DNA of 64,000 nt from Acidobacteriota bacterium (GCA_003222395.1 QHWB01000030.1:46219-110218), one strand, 5' to 3'. Shown: positions 53,120 to 63,175, counted from the first letter of the stretch. Numbers and translations: made by a program. Notes: a model not told the origin generated them from the letters alone.

Positions 53120-54151
53120 CTACCGCTGCACGCGACCCGACACGTCGCCGTGCGCGAGCGCTTCGACTTCCGCAACGGTCACGCGGTTGAAGTCGCCGTA
53201 AATGGTCTGCTTCAGCGCGCTCGCCGCGACCGCGAAGCGCAGCGCCGCGTCGGGCGGACGGCCGTCGAGGGACGCGTAGATGAAGCCGGCGGCGAAGCTG
53301 TCGCCGCCGCCGATGCGATCGACGAGCCGCACGACGTACCTCTGGCTCTGATGGAGCGTGCGGCTCGAGGCGTCCCACAGCACGGCGCTCCATCCGTTGT
53401 CGCTCGCCGACAGGCTCTCGCGCAGCGTCACCGCCACGATCGGTGGACCGAAGTCGCGCGTGACGCGCTCGGCGGCCGCGCGGTATCCGGACACGTCGAG
53501 CGCGCCGCCGGTCACGTCGGCGCCCGCCACCGCGATTCCCAGCACCGACTGCAGATCTTCCTCGTTCGCGATCACCACGTCGACGTCGCGCATCAGCGGC
53601 TTCATCGTCCGTTGCGCCCTGGACTCGGACCACAGCTTCTTGCGGAAATTGAGGTCGACGCTCACGCGCGCGCCGGCGGCTTTTGCCGCGCGGATCGCCG
53701 CGCACGTGGCGGCGGCGGCGTTGTCGCCGAGCGCCGGCGTGATGCCGGTGACGTGAAACCACGCGGCACTGCTCATGACGGCGCTCCAGTCCACGGCATC
53801 AGCCGCCATCTCGCTGATGGCCGAGTGCGCGCGGTCGTAGACGACCGTCGACGCGCGCTGGCTCGCGCCCGTTTCGGCGAAATAGATCCCGACGCGATCG
53901 CCGCCGCGCACGACGTAGCTCGTGTCGACGCCCTCGCCGCGCAGCGTGCGCATCGCGCCTTCGCCGATCGCATGCGCCGGCAGGCGCGTCACATAACAGC
54001 TGTGCAGCCCGAAATGCGCGAGCGAGATCGCGACGTTCGCCTCTCCTCCGCCGAACGTCGCCGAGAGGACGGGGGACTGAAACAAGCGCTCGAACCCCGG
54101 CGGGCTCAGGCGCAGCATGATCTCTCCGAAGGTGACGACCTTGTGCGGCAT
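53120..54151 (-). CDS. kdgK: 2-keto-3-deoxygluconate kinase (PfkB family)
   Basis: A 343-residue sugar kinase. Substrate-binding GEIMLRLSPPG and FGGGEANVAISLAHFG are visible near the N-terminus, with the catalytic Asp in VDRIGGGDSFAAGFIYA. The closest match is KDG kinase, making KDPG, which the adjacent aldolase cleaves. ATG 54151 is chosen; an ATG at 54169 would start inside a hairpin. It is followed on the left by a 200-bp gap before the hydrogenase-like operon, where nothing further was recognised. Confidence 0.88.
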   Translation of the reverse strand: MPHKVVTFGEIMLRLSPPGFERLFQSPVLSATFGGGEANVAISLAHFGLHSCYVTRLPAHAIGEGAMRTLRGEGVDTSYVVRGGDRVGIYFAETGASQRASTVVYDRAHSAISEMAADAVDWSAVMSSAAWFHVTGITPALGDNAAAATCAAIRAAKAAGARVSVDLNFRKKLWSESRAQRTMKPLMRDVDVVIANEEDLQSVLGIAVAGADVTGGALDVSGYRAAAERVTRDFGPPIVAVTLRESLSASDNGWSAVLWDASSRTLHQSQRYVVRLVDRIGGGDSFAAGFIYASLDGRPPDAALRFAVAASALKQTIYGDFNRVTVAEVEALAHGDVSGRVQR

Positions 54152-54167
54152 CAACAGTACTTGTGGC

Positions 54168-54185
54168 ATCCGGCTTCAGCCGGAT
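54168..54185. repeat. REP-like palindrome between eda and kdgK
   Basis: ATCCGGCTTCAGCCGGAT is a perfect inverted repeat with 8-bp arms and a TTCA-type centre. It overlaps the eda stop (54176-54178) and could affect the relative expression of the two genes. Confidence 0.75.
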
Positions 54186-54868
54186 TTCTGCGACCGCGCG
54201 GCCGACACGTTCGCGACGACTCTACGTGCGTTCGTCATGATCGCGTCGAAGCGACCCTCCTCGATCGCCTTCGTGTCGACCAACGCCGATCCAATGCCGA
54301 CCGCGACGGCGCCCGCGCGAATCCAGTCGCCCGCGTTGTCGAGCGTGACGCCGCCGGTCGGCATCAGCTTCACCTGCGGCAACGGCGCGCGCACATCCCT
54401 TATGTACTGCGGTCCGAGCATGGTGGCCGGGAAGACCTTCACGATGTCGGCGCCGGCCTCGTGCGCCGCGAGGATTTCGGTCGGCGAGAAGCAGCCCGGC
54501 ATGGCGGGCACGCCACGCTCATGGCAGGCGCCGATGACGTCCGGCCGGAAGACGGGACCGACGACGAACGTCGCGCCCGCGTCGATGACGGCGCGCGCCG
54601 TCGCGACGTCGGTCACGGTGCCGGCGCCGAGGAGGAATCCGTCCGGCAGCGTCGGCGCCAGCGCGCGGATCATCTCGACCGCGCGCGGCACGGTCATCGT
54701 CACTTCGAGCGCGCGCACGCCGCCGTCGGCGAGCGCGTCGACCACGGCGCGGAGCTTCGCCGGATCCTTCAACCGGATCACGGCGACCACTCCGAATTGT
54801 TCGATCCGCTGCGCGATCGACGCCCGTCCCAGGAGGGGATCGGGGCGGGCGCCGTTGACGGTCTGCAT
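54176..54868 (-). CDS. eda: 2-dehydro-3-deoxyphosphogluconate aldolase
   Basis: A class I aldolase splitting KDPG to pyruvate and glyceraldehyde 3-phosphate. The 230 residues include Glu55 (ALEVTMT) and Schiff-base Lys144 (DIVKVFPA), with VGPVFRPDVI, MPGCFSPTE and LMPTGGVTLDNAG completing the barrel. It precedes kdgK on the same strand, completing the lower part of sugar-acid degradation. Confidence 0.95.
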   Translation of the reverse strand: MQTVNGARPDPLLGRASIAQRIEQFGVVAVIRLKDPAKLRAVVDALADGGVRALEVTMTVPRAVEMIRALAPTLPDGFLLGAGTVTDVATARAVIDAGATFVVGPVFRPDVIGACHERGVPAMPGCFSPTEILAAHEAGADIVKVFPATMLGPQYIRDVRAPLPQVKLMPTGGVTLDNAGDWIRAGAVAVGIGSALVDTKAIEEGRFDAIMTNARRVVANVSAARSQKSG

Positions 54869-54944
54869 CCTCAGAATAGTAATCGGAATCCGAGCTGTCC
54901 TTCCCGCGGCGTCGGCCGCGTCGCGCCGATCGTGCCGTCTCCTC

Positions 54945-57900
54945 CTAGAACACGAGCTTCACCGCAAGCTGAATGTCCCGCGGCAGGTTGTTCTGACTCG
55001 TCACCTTGCCGAAGTCGGCGCTGGTGGGATCGGTGTTGGGGTTGGCGAACACCGCGCGGTTGAACGCGTTGAGGAACTCGGCGTGCAGCTGCGCGCGCAC
55101 GCGTCCTTTGATCGGCAGCTGCTTGACGATCGAGAGGTCCCAGAGGTTCAACCGCTGGCCGCGAAGCCCATCGATCCGCGACGGGAAGTACCGGAGGTTG
55201 TTCGTGAGGCGGATGCGCTGATCGGCGCGCTGCTTGGCCGGATCGTCGACGCCGTTGGTCTGGACGGCGGCATCGTGGAAGTAAAAACCGCTGATGTCGA
55301 ACACGGGCTGATTGGTGTCGCCGGAATAGTCCGTCTTCAGCGACGCGAGGTCGCCGTTGAAGTAGATGTTGCGGTCGTGGAAGCTGATTGGCTGTCCGCT
55401 CTGGAACTGGCCGATACCCTGCACGCTGAATCCCCACGGTAACTGCCAGATGCCGCTGATGGAGAGGCGGTGCGGCACGTCGAACTGCGACAGCCGGTTC
55501 TCGTATTCGGTATCGGTGGGATTCAGCTGGAACACACGCTCGGTGAAACGCGACCACGTGTACGCGGCGAGCGCCGAGAAGCGTGTCGTGAATCGCTTCT
55601 CGAGCTTCACCTGCGCCGAGTTGTACACACTCGTCCCGTCGTCGTCGAACGTGCGGATGTTGCCGAACTGCGGGAACGGACGAACGAGCTGCGACCGCGC
55701 GATCGTCGCGCCGTTGAAGCTCGTGCCCGGAAGCAGGCCCTGGAACGGATTTGCGACGAGCGTCGAGAGGAAATCGATCGTCGCCTGATCGCGCTGGCGG
55801 CTCGTGGACAGGTATCGCGCCGGAATGCCGTTGAGTTCGATTTCGCCCGCCTGATTGCCTCCGCCCGTCGTCAGGTCCCAGCCGCGGCTGCCGGCGTAGC
55901 CCGCTTCGACGAGCCATTCGCCGGGCAGCTCGCGCTGCACGCTCACCATGTAGCGCATGTTCTGACCGTTGTGGAAATCGACGGGGACGAATCGACCGGT
56001 GGAGACCGTGTTCAAATCCAGACCGAGCGCCGTATTCGGGCCGAGCGACGCGCCGACCGGCGCGAGCGCGCCGTCGGGAAACGGATTCGACAGCGTCGCG
56101 CGCAGCGTCAACCCGTTGTCGAGTGTCGGTACGAACGGCGTCCCCTGTGAGAATCCGGGCTGGAAGTTGCCGGTGATGATGAACGGGATCGTGTAGATGC
56201 CCCAGCCACCGCGTACGACCGACTTTTCGCCGAGGCGGTACGCGAAGCCGGCGCGCGGCTGGAAGTTGTTCTTGTCGGCGTTCCAGAATCCGCGCGCGCT
56301 GTCGGACGCGAACTGCAGGCCGCCGCGCACGGCGAACGCCGACGCGGGCAGCTGCGGAATCGGATTGGCGGCGTAGCGCGCCTGCGCCTGCGCCGTGATG
56401 TCGAGCGTCGCCGCTGGATCGAAGCCGCGCGCGTTGCGGTTCTGCGTGTCGTACGTGGCGCTCTCGTAGTCGTAGCGAAGACCGAGGTTGAGCGTCAGCC
56501 GGTTCGAGACCTTCCAATCGTCCTGCACGAAGAGCCCGTGATACATCGTGATGTCGAGCCGTGTCGTGTTGCGGTCGAGCGTGCCGCTCGTCGGCAGGCC
56601 GAGCATGAACGTCGCGAGATCCTGACCGAAGACGCCGGCCGAGTTGTCCTGCGCGCGCGTGAACGCAGAGTTGTTGCGCATCACGTACTCACCCGCCTGT
56701 CCGGCGGCCTCCGATCCGAATTCCTTGTACATCCGCAGGTCGTATCCCGTCCGAATCGAGTGATTGCCGACGATGCGCGTCAGCGTCGGCTGGAACGAGT
56801 AGATGCTGTGGACGGTCGTTGCCGCGATCTGATCGCCGATGTCGCTGAACAGATCGAAATCGAAGTGCGGAAAATACTTCGCGCCGCCGAAGAGCGACGT
56901 GACGCTTGACGGGAACCCGAGCGACGCCGGATCGAAAATCCCTTCGTGCTGCCGGACGTTCGGTTCCTGGAAGCGCTGCCAGCCGGCGCGCACGTCGAGA
57001 AGCGCTCTCGGGCTCATCGTGTAGACGTGGTCGTAGGTGACGCCGTCGTTCTTGCGGAACAGGAAATTGCCGGTCGGGACGACGCCGTTCACCTCGCCGA
57101 AGAAGGCGTTGCGCGACTCGCGCCGATCGTTGCGCGTGTAGCGGACGAACACCTGCTGCTTCTCCGAGATGCGGTGATCGACGCGCGTCGCGATCGAATA
57201 GAAATCGTCGCTGCGCGGGTTGATCGAGAAGTAGTTGTTGCGCCCCTGCGCGTCGCCGGCCTGGTTCGGCAGCGGGTAGTACTTCAGCACCGCCGCCGCG
57301 ACCGGACTGATGCGACCGGCAGGAACGATGTTTCCGGCGAACGGCGTGCGGACGACGCGTCCGTTGACGAGCTGCGCCGTCGTCGGGTCGTAGATGACGA
57401 GGCCCTGCGACAACAACGCCGAGAAGTCGCCGTTGCGCTCCGCCTGAGTGGGCACTGTGCGAGGTCCCGGCTCGGGGAACTGGTCGTACAACCATTCGAC
57501 CGCGCCGAAAAAGAAGGTGCGGTTGCGATCGATTGGTCCGCCGAGGCTGCCGCCCGGACGATCGTATTTGAGCGACGGCTTCGTGCCGCCGGCCTTCTTC
57601 ACGAAGAAATCGGTCGCGGAGAGTTTGTCGGACCGCTTGTAGTAATAGCTGTCGCCTTTGAACTGATTCGTGCCGCTCTTGAGCGTCACGTTCACCATCG
57701 CGCCGGCTGTGTGCCCGTCAGCCGCGTCGAAGCTCGCGGTGCTCACCTTGAACTCCGACACCGCGCCCGCCGGCGGCACGTACGCCACGCGCGGCACGCC
57801 GCTCGCCTTGTTCGCCATGTTCGGCGAGCCGTCGAGCGTGAACTCGTTGCCGCCCGACGATCCATCAGCCGTGATCGACGAAGTGCCCGCGTTGTCGAAC

Positions 57901-58412
57901 GGCCTCGAGAACTTCAGATCCCCGGTGTAGGCGACGCCAGGCACGAGGCGCGCGAGCACGAATGGGTTGCCGTCCGACAGCGGCATCAGCGCGATCCGCT
58001 TCTCGTCGATCACCTGCCCGGCCGATGCCGATCCCATCTCGAGCAGCGGCGACTGCGCCGTCACCGTGACCGTTTCTTCCAGCGATCCAACGGCCATCGT
58101 CAGATCGAGCGTGAGGCGATCGCCGACGCGGACCTCGAGCCTTTCTCGGACGAACTTCTTGAAGCCGGAGAGCTCCGCCGTCAGCCGGTAGTTTCCCGGC
58201 GTGAGATACGCGATGGTGTAATTGCCTTCGTTGTTGCTGACGGTCGTCGACGCGACGTTCGTCGCGACGTTGGTCGCCGTGACGGTGACGCCCGGCAGCG
58301 CGAGATCCGAGGTGTCCTTGACGTGTCCGACGATGGAGCCGCGGAATTCCTGGGCCGCGGCGGATGAAGCCGCCAAAGCGATGAGCGCGAGCGCCAGTCC
58401 AGCGCGAACCAT
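54945..58412 (-). CDS. Oar-like TonB-dependent receptor 2
   Basis: A 1155-residue outer-membrane receptor. Signal peptide (1-21), carboxypeptidase-regulatory-like domain (GSIVGHVKDTSDLALPGVTV to LSGFKKFVRERLEV), then plug and barrel. The final residues IQLAVKLVF end in Phe, as BAM-inserted barrels do. GGGAGGGAAC precedes ATG 58412. It lies directly upstream of eda and kdgK on the same strand and so may import the sugar-acid oligomer that they degrade (inference). Confidence 0.93.
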   Translation of the reverse strand: MVRAGLALALIALAASSAAAQEFRGSIVGHVKDTSDLALPGVTVTATNVATNVASTTVSNNEGNYTIAYLTPGNYRLTAELSGFKKFVRERLEVRVGDRLTLDLTMAVGSLEETVTVTAQSPLLEMGSASAGQVIDEKRIALMPLSDGNPFVLARLVPGVAYTGDLKFSRPFDNAGTSSITADGSSGGNEFTLDGSPNMANKASGVPRVAYVPPAGAVSEFKVSTASFDAADGHTAGAMVNVTLKSGTNQFKGDSYYYKRSDKLSATDFFVKKAGGTKPSLKYDRPGGSLGGPIDRNRTFFFGAVEWLYDQFPEPGPRTVPTQAERNGDFSALLSQGLVIYDPTTAQLVNGRVVRTPFAGNIVPAGRISPVAAAVLKYYPLPNQAGDAQGRNNYFSINPRSDDFYSIATRVDHRISEKQQVFVRYTRNDRRESRNAFFGEVNGVVPTGNFLFRKNDGVTYDHVYTMSPRALLDVRAGWQRFQEPNVRQHEGIFDPASLGFPSSVTSLFGGAKYFPHFDFDLFSDIGDQIAATTVHSIYSFQPTLTRIVGNHSIRTGYDLRMYKEFGSEAAGQAGEYVMRNNSAFTRAQDNSAGVFGQDLATFMLGLPTSGTLDRNTTRLDITMYHGLFVQDDWKVSNRLTLNLGLRYDYESATYDTQNRNARGFDPAATLDITAQAQARYAANPIPQLPASAFAVRGGLQFASDSARGFWNADKNNFQPRAGFAYRLGEKSVVRGGWGIYTIPFIITGNFQPGFSQGTPFVPTLDNGLTLRATLSNPFPDGALAPVGASLGPNTALGLDLNTVSTGRFVPVDFHNGQNMRYMVSVQRELPGEWLVEAGYAGSRGWDLTTGGGNQAGEIELNGIPARYLSTSRQRDQATIDFLSTLVANPFQGLLPGTSFNGATIARSQLVRPFPQFGNIRTFDDDGTSVYNSAQVKLEKRFTTRFSALAAYTWSRFTERVFQLNPTDTEYENRLSQFDVPHRLSISGIWQLPWGFSVQGIGQFQSGQPISFHDRNIYFNGDLASLKTDYSGDTNQPVFDISGFYFHDAAVQTNGVDDPAKQRADQRIRLTNNLRYFPSRIDGLRGQRLNLWDLSIVKQLPIKGRVRAQLHAEFLNAFNRAVFANPNTDPTSADFGKVTSQNNLPRDIQLAVKLVF

Positions 58413-58459
58413 GAATTGTTCCCTCCCGAAAATGACCCTACTTCGGCATCAGTGTGTGA

Positions 58460-59503
58460 TTAGGCCTGCGTCACATCAACAGGTCTGCCACATCGAGACG
58501 ATTCGTAGATCGCTTCGATCAGTTCGACGCTGCGGCGGCCTTCGGGCCCGTCGCAGCGCGGTCTGCCGTGGCTCCTGAACGCGGCAATGAAGTCCTCGAC
58601 GACGCGACAATGCGCCGAGGCGTCAGAGACGATCGGCGATGCCGCGTTTTCAGGTGATTTCGGTGCCCGGCTCGAGCCCGGCACCTGCCTGGCACCAGCC
58701 TGACCCCCGAGGTCGATGGCGACCAGGTCGTCGCCATCGAGGATTGCCGTCCCCTCCGATCCGGTGATCTCGATCCGCCTTGCATAGCCCGGGTACGCCG
58801 ACGTCGCGGCTTCAATCGTGCCGACTGCGCCGCTCGCGAACTCGAGCGTCGCGACCGCCGTGTCTTCCACTTCGATGTCGTGCAGCCGCGTCGCCACCCT
58901 GCCGAACACGCGTGCAACCGGTCCGAATACCCAGAGCAGCACGTCGACCGTGTGGATCGCCTGATTGATCAGTGCGCCGCCGCCGTCGAGCGTCTGCGTG
59001 CCGCGCCACCGCGACTCTCCGTAGTAGGACGGCGGGCGATACCACTTCACGCGCGCGCTGCCGAGAATCGGCGTCCCGATCGCGCGCGACTCGACGAGCG
59101 TTTTCAACCGCTCGACCGACGGCTTCAATCGATCCTGAAAGATGACGCCGAGGGTGACTCCTGCGCCGGCCGCGGCGGCAATCAGCCGATCGGCGCGCGC
59201 CGTCGTGATCTCGAGCGGCTTCTCCACGAGCACGTGAAGGCCAGCGCGGGCCGCGGCGGCGCCGTGCTCACCGTGCAGACCCGACGGCGTGCCGACGATG
59301 ACCATGTCCATGCCGCCCTGTGCCAGAAACGCGTCGAGGCGATCGTGCGCCTGCGCTCCGACCGACGCGGCCAGCCGCTCGGCGCGCGCGCGCGTCGGCC
59401 CGTACACCGCGACGACCGAAGCGCCGGGAACTGCCGCGACCGCCCGCGCATGCGTGTCGCTGATGTTCCCCGCGCCGATCAGCCCGACGCGGACGTTAGG
59501 CAT
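58460..59503 (-). CDS. Gfo/Idh/MocA-family oxidoreductase
   Basis: A 347-residue NAD(P)-dependent sugar oxidoreductase. The Rossmann motif GLIGAGNISDTHARAV is at the N-terminus, and the family's EKPLE motif follows at about 93-97. The C-terminal half carries WRGTQTLDGGGALINQAIHTVDVLLW with the catalytic His. Residues about 268-285 (GGQAGARQVPGSSRAP) are an unusual loop encoded by a near-palindrome. It is placed between two TonB receptors in a sugar-acid locus. Confidence 0.9.
   Translation of the reverse strand: MPNVRVGLIGAGNISDTHARAVAAVPGASVVAVYGPTRARAERLAASVGAQAHDRLDAFLAQGGMDMVIVGTPSGLHGEHGAAAARAGLHVLVEKPLEITTARADRLIAAAAGAGVTLGVIFQDRLKPSVERLKTLVESRAIGTPILGSARVKWYRPPSYYGESRWRGTQTLDGGGALINQAIHTVDVLLWVFGPVARVFGRVATRLHDIEVEDTAVATLEFASGAVGTIEAATSAYPGYARRIEITGSEGTAILDGDDLVAIDLGGQAGARQVPGSSRAPKSPENAASPIVSDASAHCRVVEDFIAAFRSHGRPRCDGPEGRRSVELIEAIYESSRCGRPVDVTQA
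58663..58684. repeat. Near-palindrome inside the MocA-type gene
   Basis: GTGCC and GGCAC arms surround GGCTCGAGCC, a perfect inner palindrome. TGCCTGGCACCAGCC follows directly. The block is in frame and encodes a Gly/Ser/Arg/Pro loop. Confidence 0.6.
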
Positions 59504-59524
59504 CGCTCGTGTAAACGGACCATT

Positions 59525-62500
59525 TCAGAAGACCACTCTGGCCGCGACTTGCATCACCCGCGGCGCGCGCGTCGTGATGACCTGACCGAATCGCGCGTTC
59601 ACCTGGTTTCCCTGTGGGTCGAAGCGCGCCGCGGAATCGACGGTCGAGAACTGCGTGTGGTTGAACACGTTGTAGATCTCCCACCGCAGCTGCAGCCGCC
59701 GCTGGCCGCTCGCGAGCGGGATGTTCTTGAACAGCGTGATGTCGGAGTTGTTGATTCCCGGTCCGCGCACCACATCCTTCGGCGAGGTGCCGGCGTTGCC
59801 GCGCGCCGGTCGAGCGAACGCCGACGTGTTGAACCATGCGAGCAGACTCCGCTGATCGGACGGCAGGTTCGGGTCGCCGATGAGCAGCGGCACGCCGCTG
59901 CCGGCCGGCGCCTGCGTGTACCGGATCGTGTCGCCGCCGCCGGTGATGTCGGCTGCATCGGTCGTCGTGAACGTGACGTTCACCGGGTTGCCGCTCGCGA
60001 ACGTCGTGAGCCCCGAAATCTGCCAGTTGTCGAGCAGCGCGCGGGCGACGGCGTTGTTCCAGCGCGCGCTCGCCTTCGGCAGATCCCATGTGTAGTTGAT
60101 CACCGCGACATGCGGCTGGTCGTACGACGACAATCCGTAATTCCACGTCGCGGGATCCTGATAGGTCGCCACCTGCATGTTCGCGCCGGTGCCGGTCTCG
60201 CTGTTCGACGTGAAGTCGCGCGAACGCGAGAAGGTGTAGGCGGCGCCGAACTGCAGCCCTTCCGAGAACCGCCGGTTCGCCTGAATCTGCAGCGCGTTGT
60301 AGTCGGCCTTGCCCGTGTTCTCGAAGAACCAGACGTTCGCGTAGCCGGGATCGGGCCGGAAGAAGTTGTCGGGCAGCGGCGAGCCGGGCCGCGTCGGATC
60401 CTGATTCTGCGCCGCGAAGCGCGCGCCGTACGGGACGATGTTCAGGTTCTGCGTCTGCAGCAGGTTGCGGCTCTGGGATCCGACGTACGCCGCGTCGACG
60501 ACCGTTCCCCATCCGACGTTGCGCTGCACGCCGAGCGAGTAGCTGTAGAGCGTCGGCGTCCGCGTCTCCCTCTCGAACCCCTGCGCGTCGCTCGGAAAGT
60601 TGAACCCGGACGACTGCAGCAGCGTGTCCATCGTGCCGTAGAAGATCTGCGGATTGAGCTGCAGCGGCGGGTTGCGCGTCGCCTGCCAGTTGACGTTCCC
60701 CGACATCCGCGTGTTGTGGAAGATGCCGAGGCTGCCGCGCACCGCCGTCTTCCCGTCGCCGTTGATGTCGTACGCGAAGCCGACGCGCGGCTCGGGCAGG
60801 ATCGGCGGACGGTTCTTGAATCCCGACGGGTAGCTCGAGTCGGTGGCGAGCACGATGCCGTTGTTCAAATCGCCCGTGCCCGGCACGAACGCGCCGATGA
60901 GCACGGCGGGCACCGTGGCGCCAGTGGCCGGATCGCGGCCGAGACGGACGCCGTTGACCAGCGCCGGCACGTAGAGGCGCGGCGCCTTCGACGCATCGTA
61001 CCGCTCGAGCGAGAACGCCGATGCGCCGCCGCTCTCGTGCACCCAGTGCGTATAGCCGGCGAAGCGTACGCCGTAGTCGAACGTCAGCTTCTGCGTCGTG
61101 CGCCACGTGTCCTGCGCGAAGAACTCGAACGTGTTCGCCAGCCCGCCGCCGCCGGGCCTCGTCGTCGACTCGGTGTAGTTCGTGAACTGACCGAGCAGCG
61201 CGTTGGCGTACGGATAGCCGGTGTCGGCGGCGTTGTTCGTGTCGCGGCTGAAGTCGAAACGGCCGGCGAACGTCGCCGTCGGCCCTTCTTCGTTGCGCGC
61301 GTGCTCGACGTACGCGCCCAGCTTCAACGTGTGTTTCCCGCGTGCCATCGTCAGCGTGTCGTTGACGCTGAACAGCCTGTCGTCGCCCGTCAGCGGCGTC
61401 CGGCCGTCGTACGTGACGTTGGCGACGTTGGGAATTGCCGATCCGAACGCCACCTGCGGGATGATGCCAAGCGGGTTGATCGACGGGAACAGCTGGCCGA
61501 GCCCGAACCCGATCTGATTCTTTTGAATGCGTCCCAGCTCCGAGTCGCTGAGCGGCGGACCGTTTTCCGTGCTGTGGTGCACCGACACCGACGCCTCGTT
61601 CACGATCGTGTTGCTGACGACGCGCGTGTAGTTGAAGACGCCGCTGTCGTCGGTGAAGAGGTAGTGCAGCTTCACGAGGCCCCACGCGGCGCCGCCGGCC
61701 GCCACGTTGTAGCCCTTGTTGTCGCCGTACCACGTCGACACGCGGCCGTAGAACGCATCCTTCGACGACGGGTGGTAATCGAGGCGCACGACGTTCTGCC
61801 GCTTCGGCACGTCGAGGCTCTCCTGAAAGTTGTAGTTGTAGGCGCGCTTGGTCACGTTCGGATCGAGCGCGTTCGGCAGCGGGAAGAGCCCGAGCAGCGC
61901 CTGTCCGTTACGATTGATGCGCGACGAGGGAACGATGTTGCCGGCGAACGGCTGCGCCGTCAGCGGATCGCGGACGACGATGAGCCGGCCGTTCTGATCG
62001 AGCGATTGCGAGAAGTCGCCCGCCCGCTCGGCGGCCGTAGGCACCGTCACCTGCTGCAGCGGGCGCGGGTTGAGCGACTTCATGCCGTCGAACGAATAGA
62101 AGAAGAACAGCTTGTCGCGGCTCGACGAGACCTTCGGAATCGGCACCGGGCCGCCGATCGTCGCGCCCGCCGTGTCGTACCGGTAGAGCGGCTTCGCGAC
62201 GGCGTTCCGGTTGTTGAAGAAATCGTTCGCGTTCAGCCGCTCGTTCCGCTTGTACCAGTAGGCGCTGCCTTTGAACGTTTTCGTCCCCGCCTTCGTGACG
62301 ATGTTGACGACGGGGCCGCCGTTGCGTCCGTACTCGGCGCGGTAGTTGTTCAGCTCCACCTGCACTTCGCCAATCGCGTCGAAGTTGATCGAGCTGCTGA
62401 ACACCTGCGGGCTGCCCATGTCGTTGCCGACGACGCCGTCAACGGTCATCGTGTTCCACGTCGCGCGGTTGCCGTTGATGTTCGGCGTCGTCGTGCCGAA

Positions 62501-63034
62501 GTTGCCGCCGGGTGCGTCGGTGGGCGTCGAATAGGCGACGCCCGGAAGGATGCGGAGCAGCGACACGACGTCGCGCCCGCGGTCGGCGACCATCTCGAGC
62601 TGGTTCGACGTGATGAGCGCCGACCGATCGGAGCTGGCGGTCTGCACGATGGTGCCCTGCGCGGTGAGCGTCACGGTTTCCGACAGGCTGCCGACGTTCA
62701 GCTGCACGGCGCCAATCGACAACTGTTCGTTCGCGGGCACGACCGTGTTCTTGCGCTCGAACGGCGAGAAGCCGCTCAGTTCGATGCGCACGGTGTAGAC
62801 GCCGGGCTGCACGGCGGGAAAGACGAACGCGCCGACGTCGCTGGTCTGAATCGCGCGGCGGTCGCCGGTCTGTTCGTTGAGGAGCGTGACAGTCGCTCCG
62901 GGCAACACCTGACGCGTTTGATCGACGACGGTCCCGGACACGCTGCCCGACACCGACTGTGCGAAGAGAACGGCGGCGCTCGACGCGAGCGCGAGCAGGG
63001 TGAGGACGAGCAGGCGGCGGGTTACGACGAGCAT
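59525..63034 (-). CDS. Oar-like TonB-dependent receptor 3
   Basis: A 1169-residue outer-membrane receptor. Signal peptide (to about residue 26), carboxypeptidase-regulatory-like domain (SVSGTVVDQTRQVLPGATVT to ELSGFSPFERKN), plug domain around 110-230 (TVDGVVGNDMGSPQVFSSSIN), and barrel ending VMQVAARVVF with a terminal Phe. GGAGGTGCA precedes ATG 63034. It is divergent from the SDR gene and shares its intergenic region, so the palindromic operator there may also control it. Confidence 0.93.
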   Translation of the reverse strand: MLVVTRRLLVLTLLALASSAAVLFAQSVSGSVSGTVVDQTRQVLPGATVTLLNEQTGDRRAIQTSDVGAFVFPAVQPGVYTVRIELSGFSPFERKNTVVPANEQLSIGAVQLNVGSLSETVTLTAQGTIVQTASSDRSALITSNQLEMVADRGRDVVSLLRILPGVAYSTPTDAPGGNFGTTTPNINGNRATWNTMTVDGVVGNDMGSPQVFSSSINFDAIGEVQVELNNYRAEYGRNGGPVVNIVTKAGTKTFKGSAYWYKRNERLNANDFFNNRNAVAKPLYRYDTAGATIGGPVPIPKVSSSRDKLFFFYSFDGMKSLNPRPLQQVTVPTAAERAGDFSQSLDQNGRLIVVRDPLTAQPFAGNIVPSSRINRNGQALLGLFPLPNALDPNVTKRAYNYNFQESLDVPKRQNVVRLDYHPSSKDAFYGRVSTWYGDNKGYNVAAGGAAWGLVKLHYLFTDDSGVFNYTRVVSNTIVNEASVSVHHSTENGPPLSDSELGRIQKNQIGFGLGQLFPSINPLGIIPQVAFGSAIPNVANVTYDGRTPLTGDDRLFSVNDTLTMARGKHTLKLGAYVEHARNEEGPTATFAGRFDFSRDTNNAADTGYPYANALLGQFTNYTESTTRPGGGGLANTFEFFAQDTWRTTQKLTFDYGVRFAGYTHWVHESGGASAFSLERYDASKAPRLYVPALVNGVRLGRDPATGATVPAVLIGAFVPGTGDLNNGIVLATDSSYPSGFKNRPPILPEPRVGFAYDINGDGKTAVRGSLGIFHNTRMSGNVNWQATRNPPLQLNPQIFYGTMDTLLQSSGFNFPSDAQGFERETRTPTLYSYSLGVQRNVGWGTVVDAAYVGSQSRNLLQTQNLNIVPYGARFAAQNQDPTRPGSPLPDNFFRPDPGYANVWFFENTGKADYNALQIQANRRFSEGLQFGAAYTFSRSRDFTSNSETGTGANMQVATYQDPATWNYGLSSYDQPHVAVINYTWDLPKASARWNNAVARALLDNWQISGLTTFASGNPVNVTFTTTDAADITGGGDTIRYTQAPAGSGVPLLIGDPNLPSDQRSLLAWFNTSAFARPARGNAGTSPKDVVRGPGINNSDITLFKNIPLASGQRRLQLRWEIYNVFNHTQFSTVDSAARFDPQGNQVNARFGQVITTRAPRVMQVAARVVF

Positions 63035-63162
63035 TGCACCTCCACACGCATCACGCGGTTTCTCGCCAACTGCACCGTTAAAGTAAACAGCCGGCGTCGA
63101 CTGCCCAGTCGCGAGCGAGAGATTACAATTGGGCTTGCCCCTTGGCAACAGGTTTCGCGAAT

Positions 63163-63173
63163 TGGTCAGACCA
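63163..63173. promoter_or_regulatory. FadR/GntR-type operator palindrome
   Basis: TGGTCAGACCA is a perfect inverted repeat matching the TGGTnnGACCA-type operators of FadR-subfamily GntR repressors. It ends 2 bp before the SDR ATG, so a bound repressor would block the gene. The regulator gene itself is not in the window. Confidence 0.6.
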
Positions 63174-63175
63174 CT

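Noticed and set aside
58880..63175. Very long open frame on the plus strand ahead of the SDR
   Set aside because: It is the antisense shadow of the TonB receptor and MocA-type genes. The product is Arg/Val-rich without any domain, and only its last ~256 codons (the SDR) are real.
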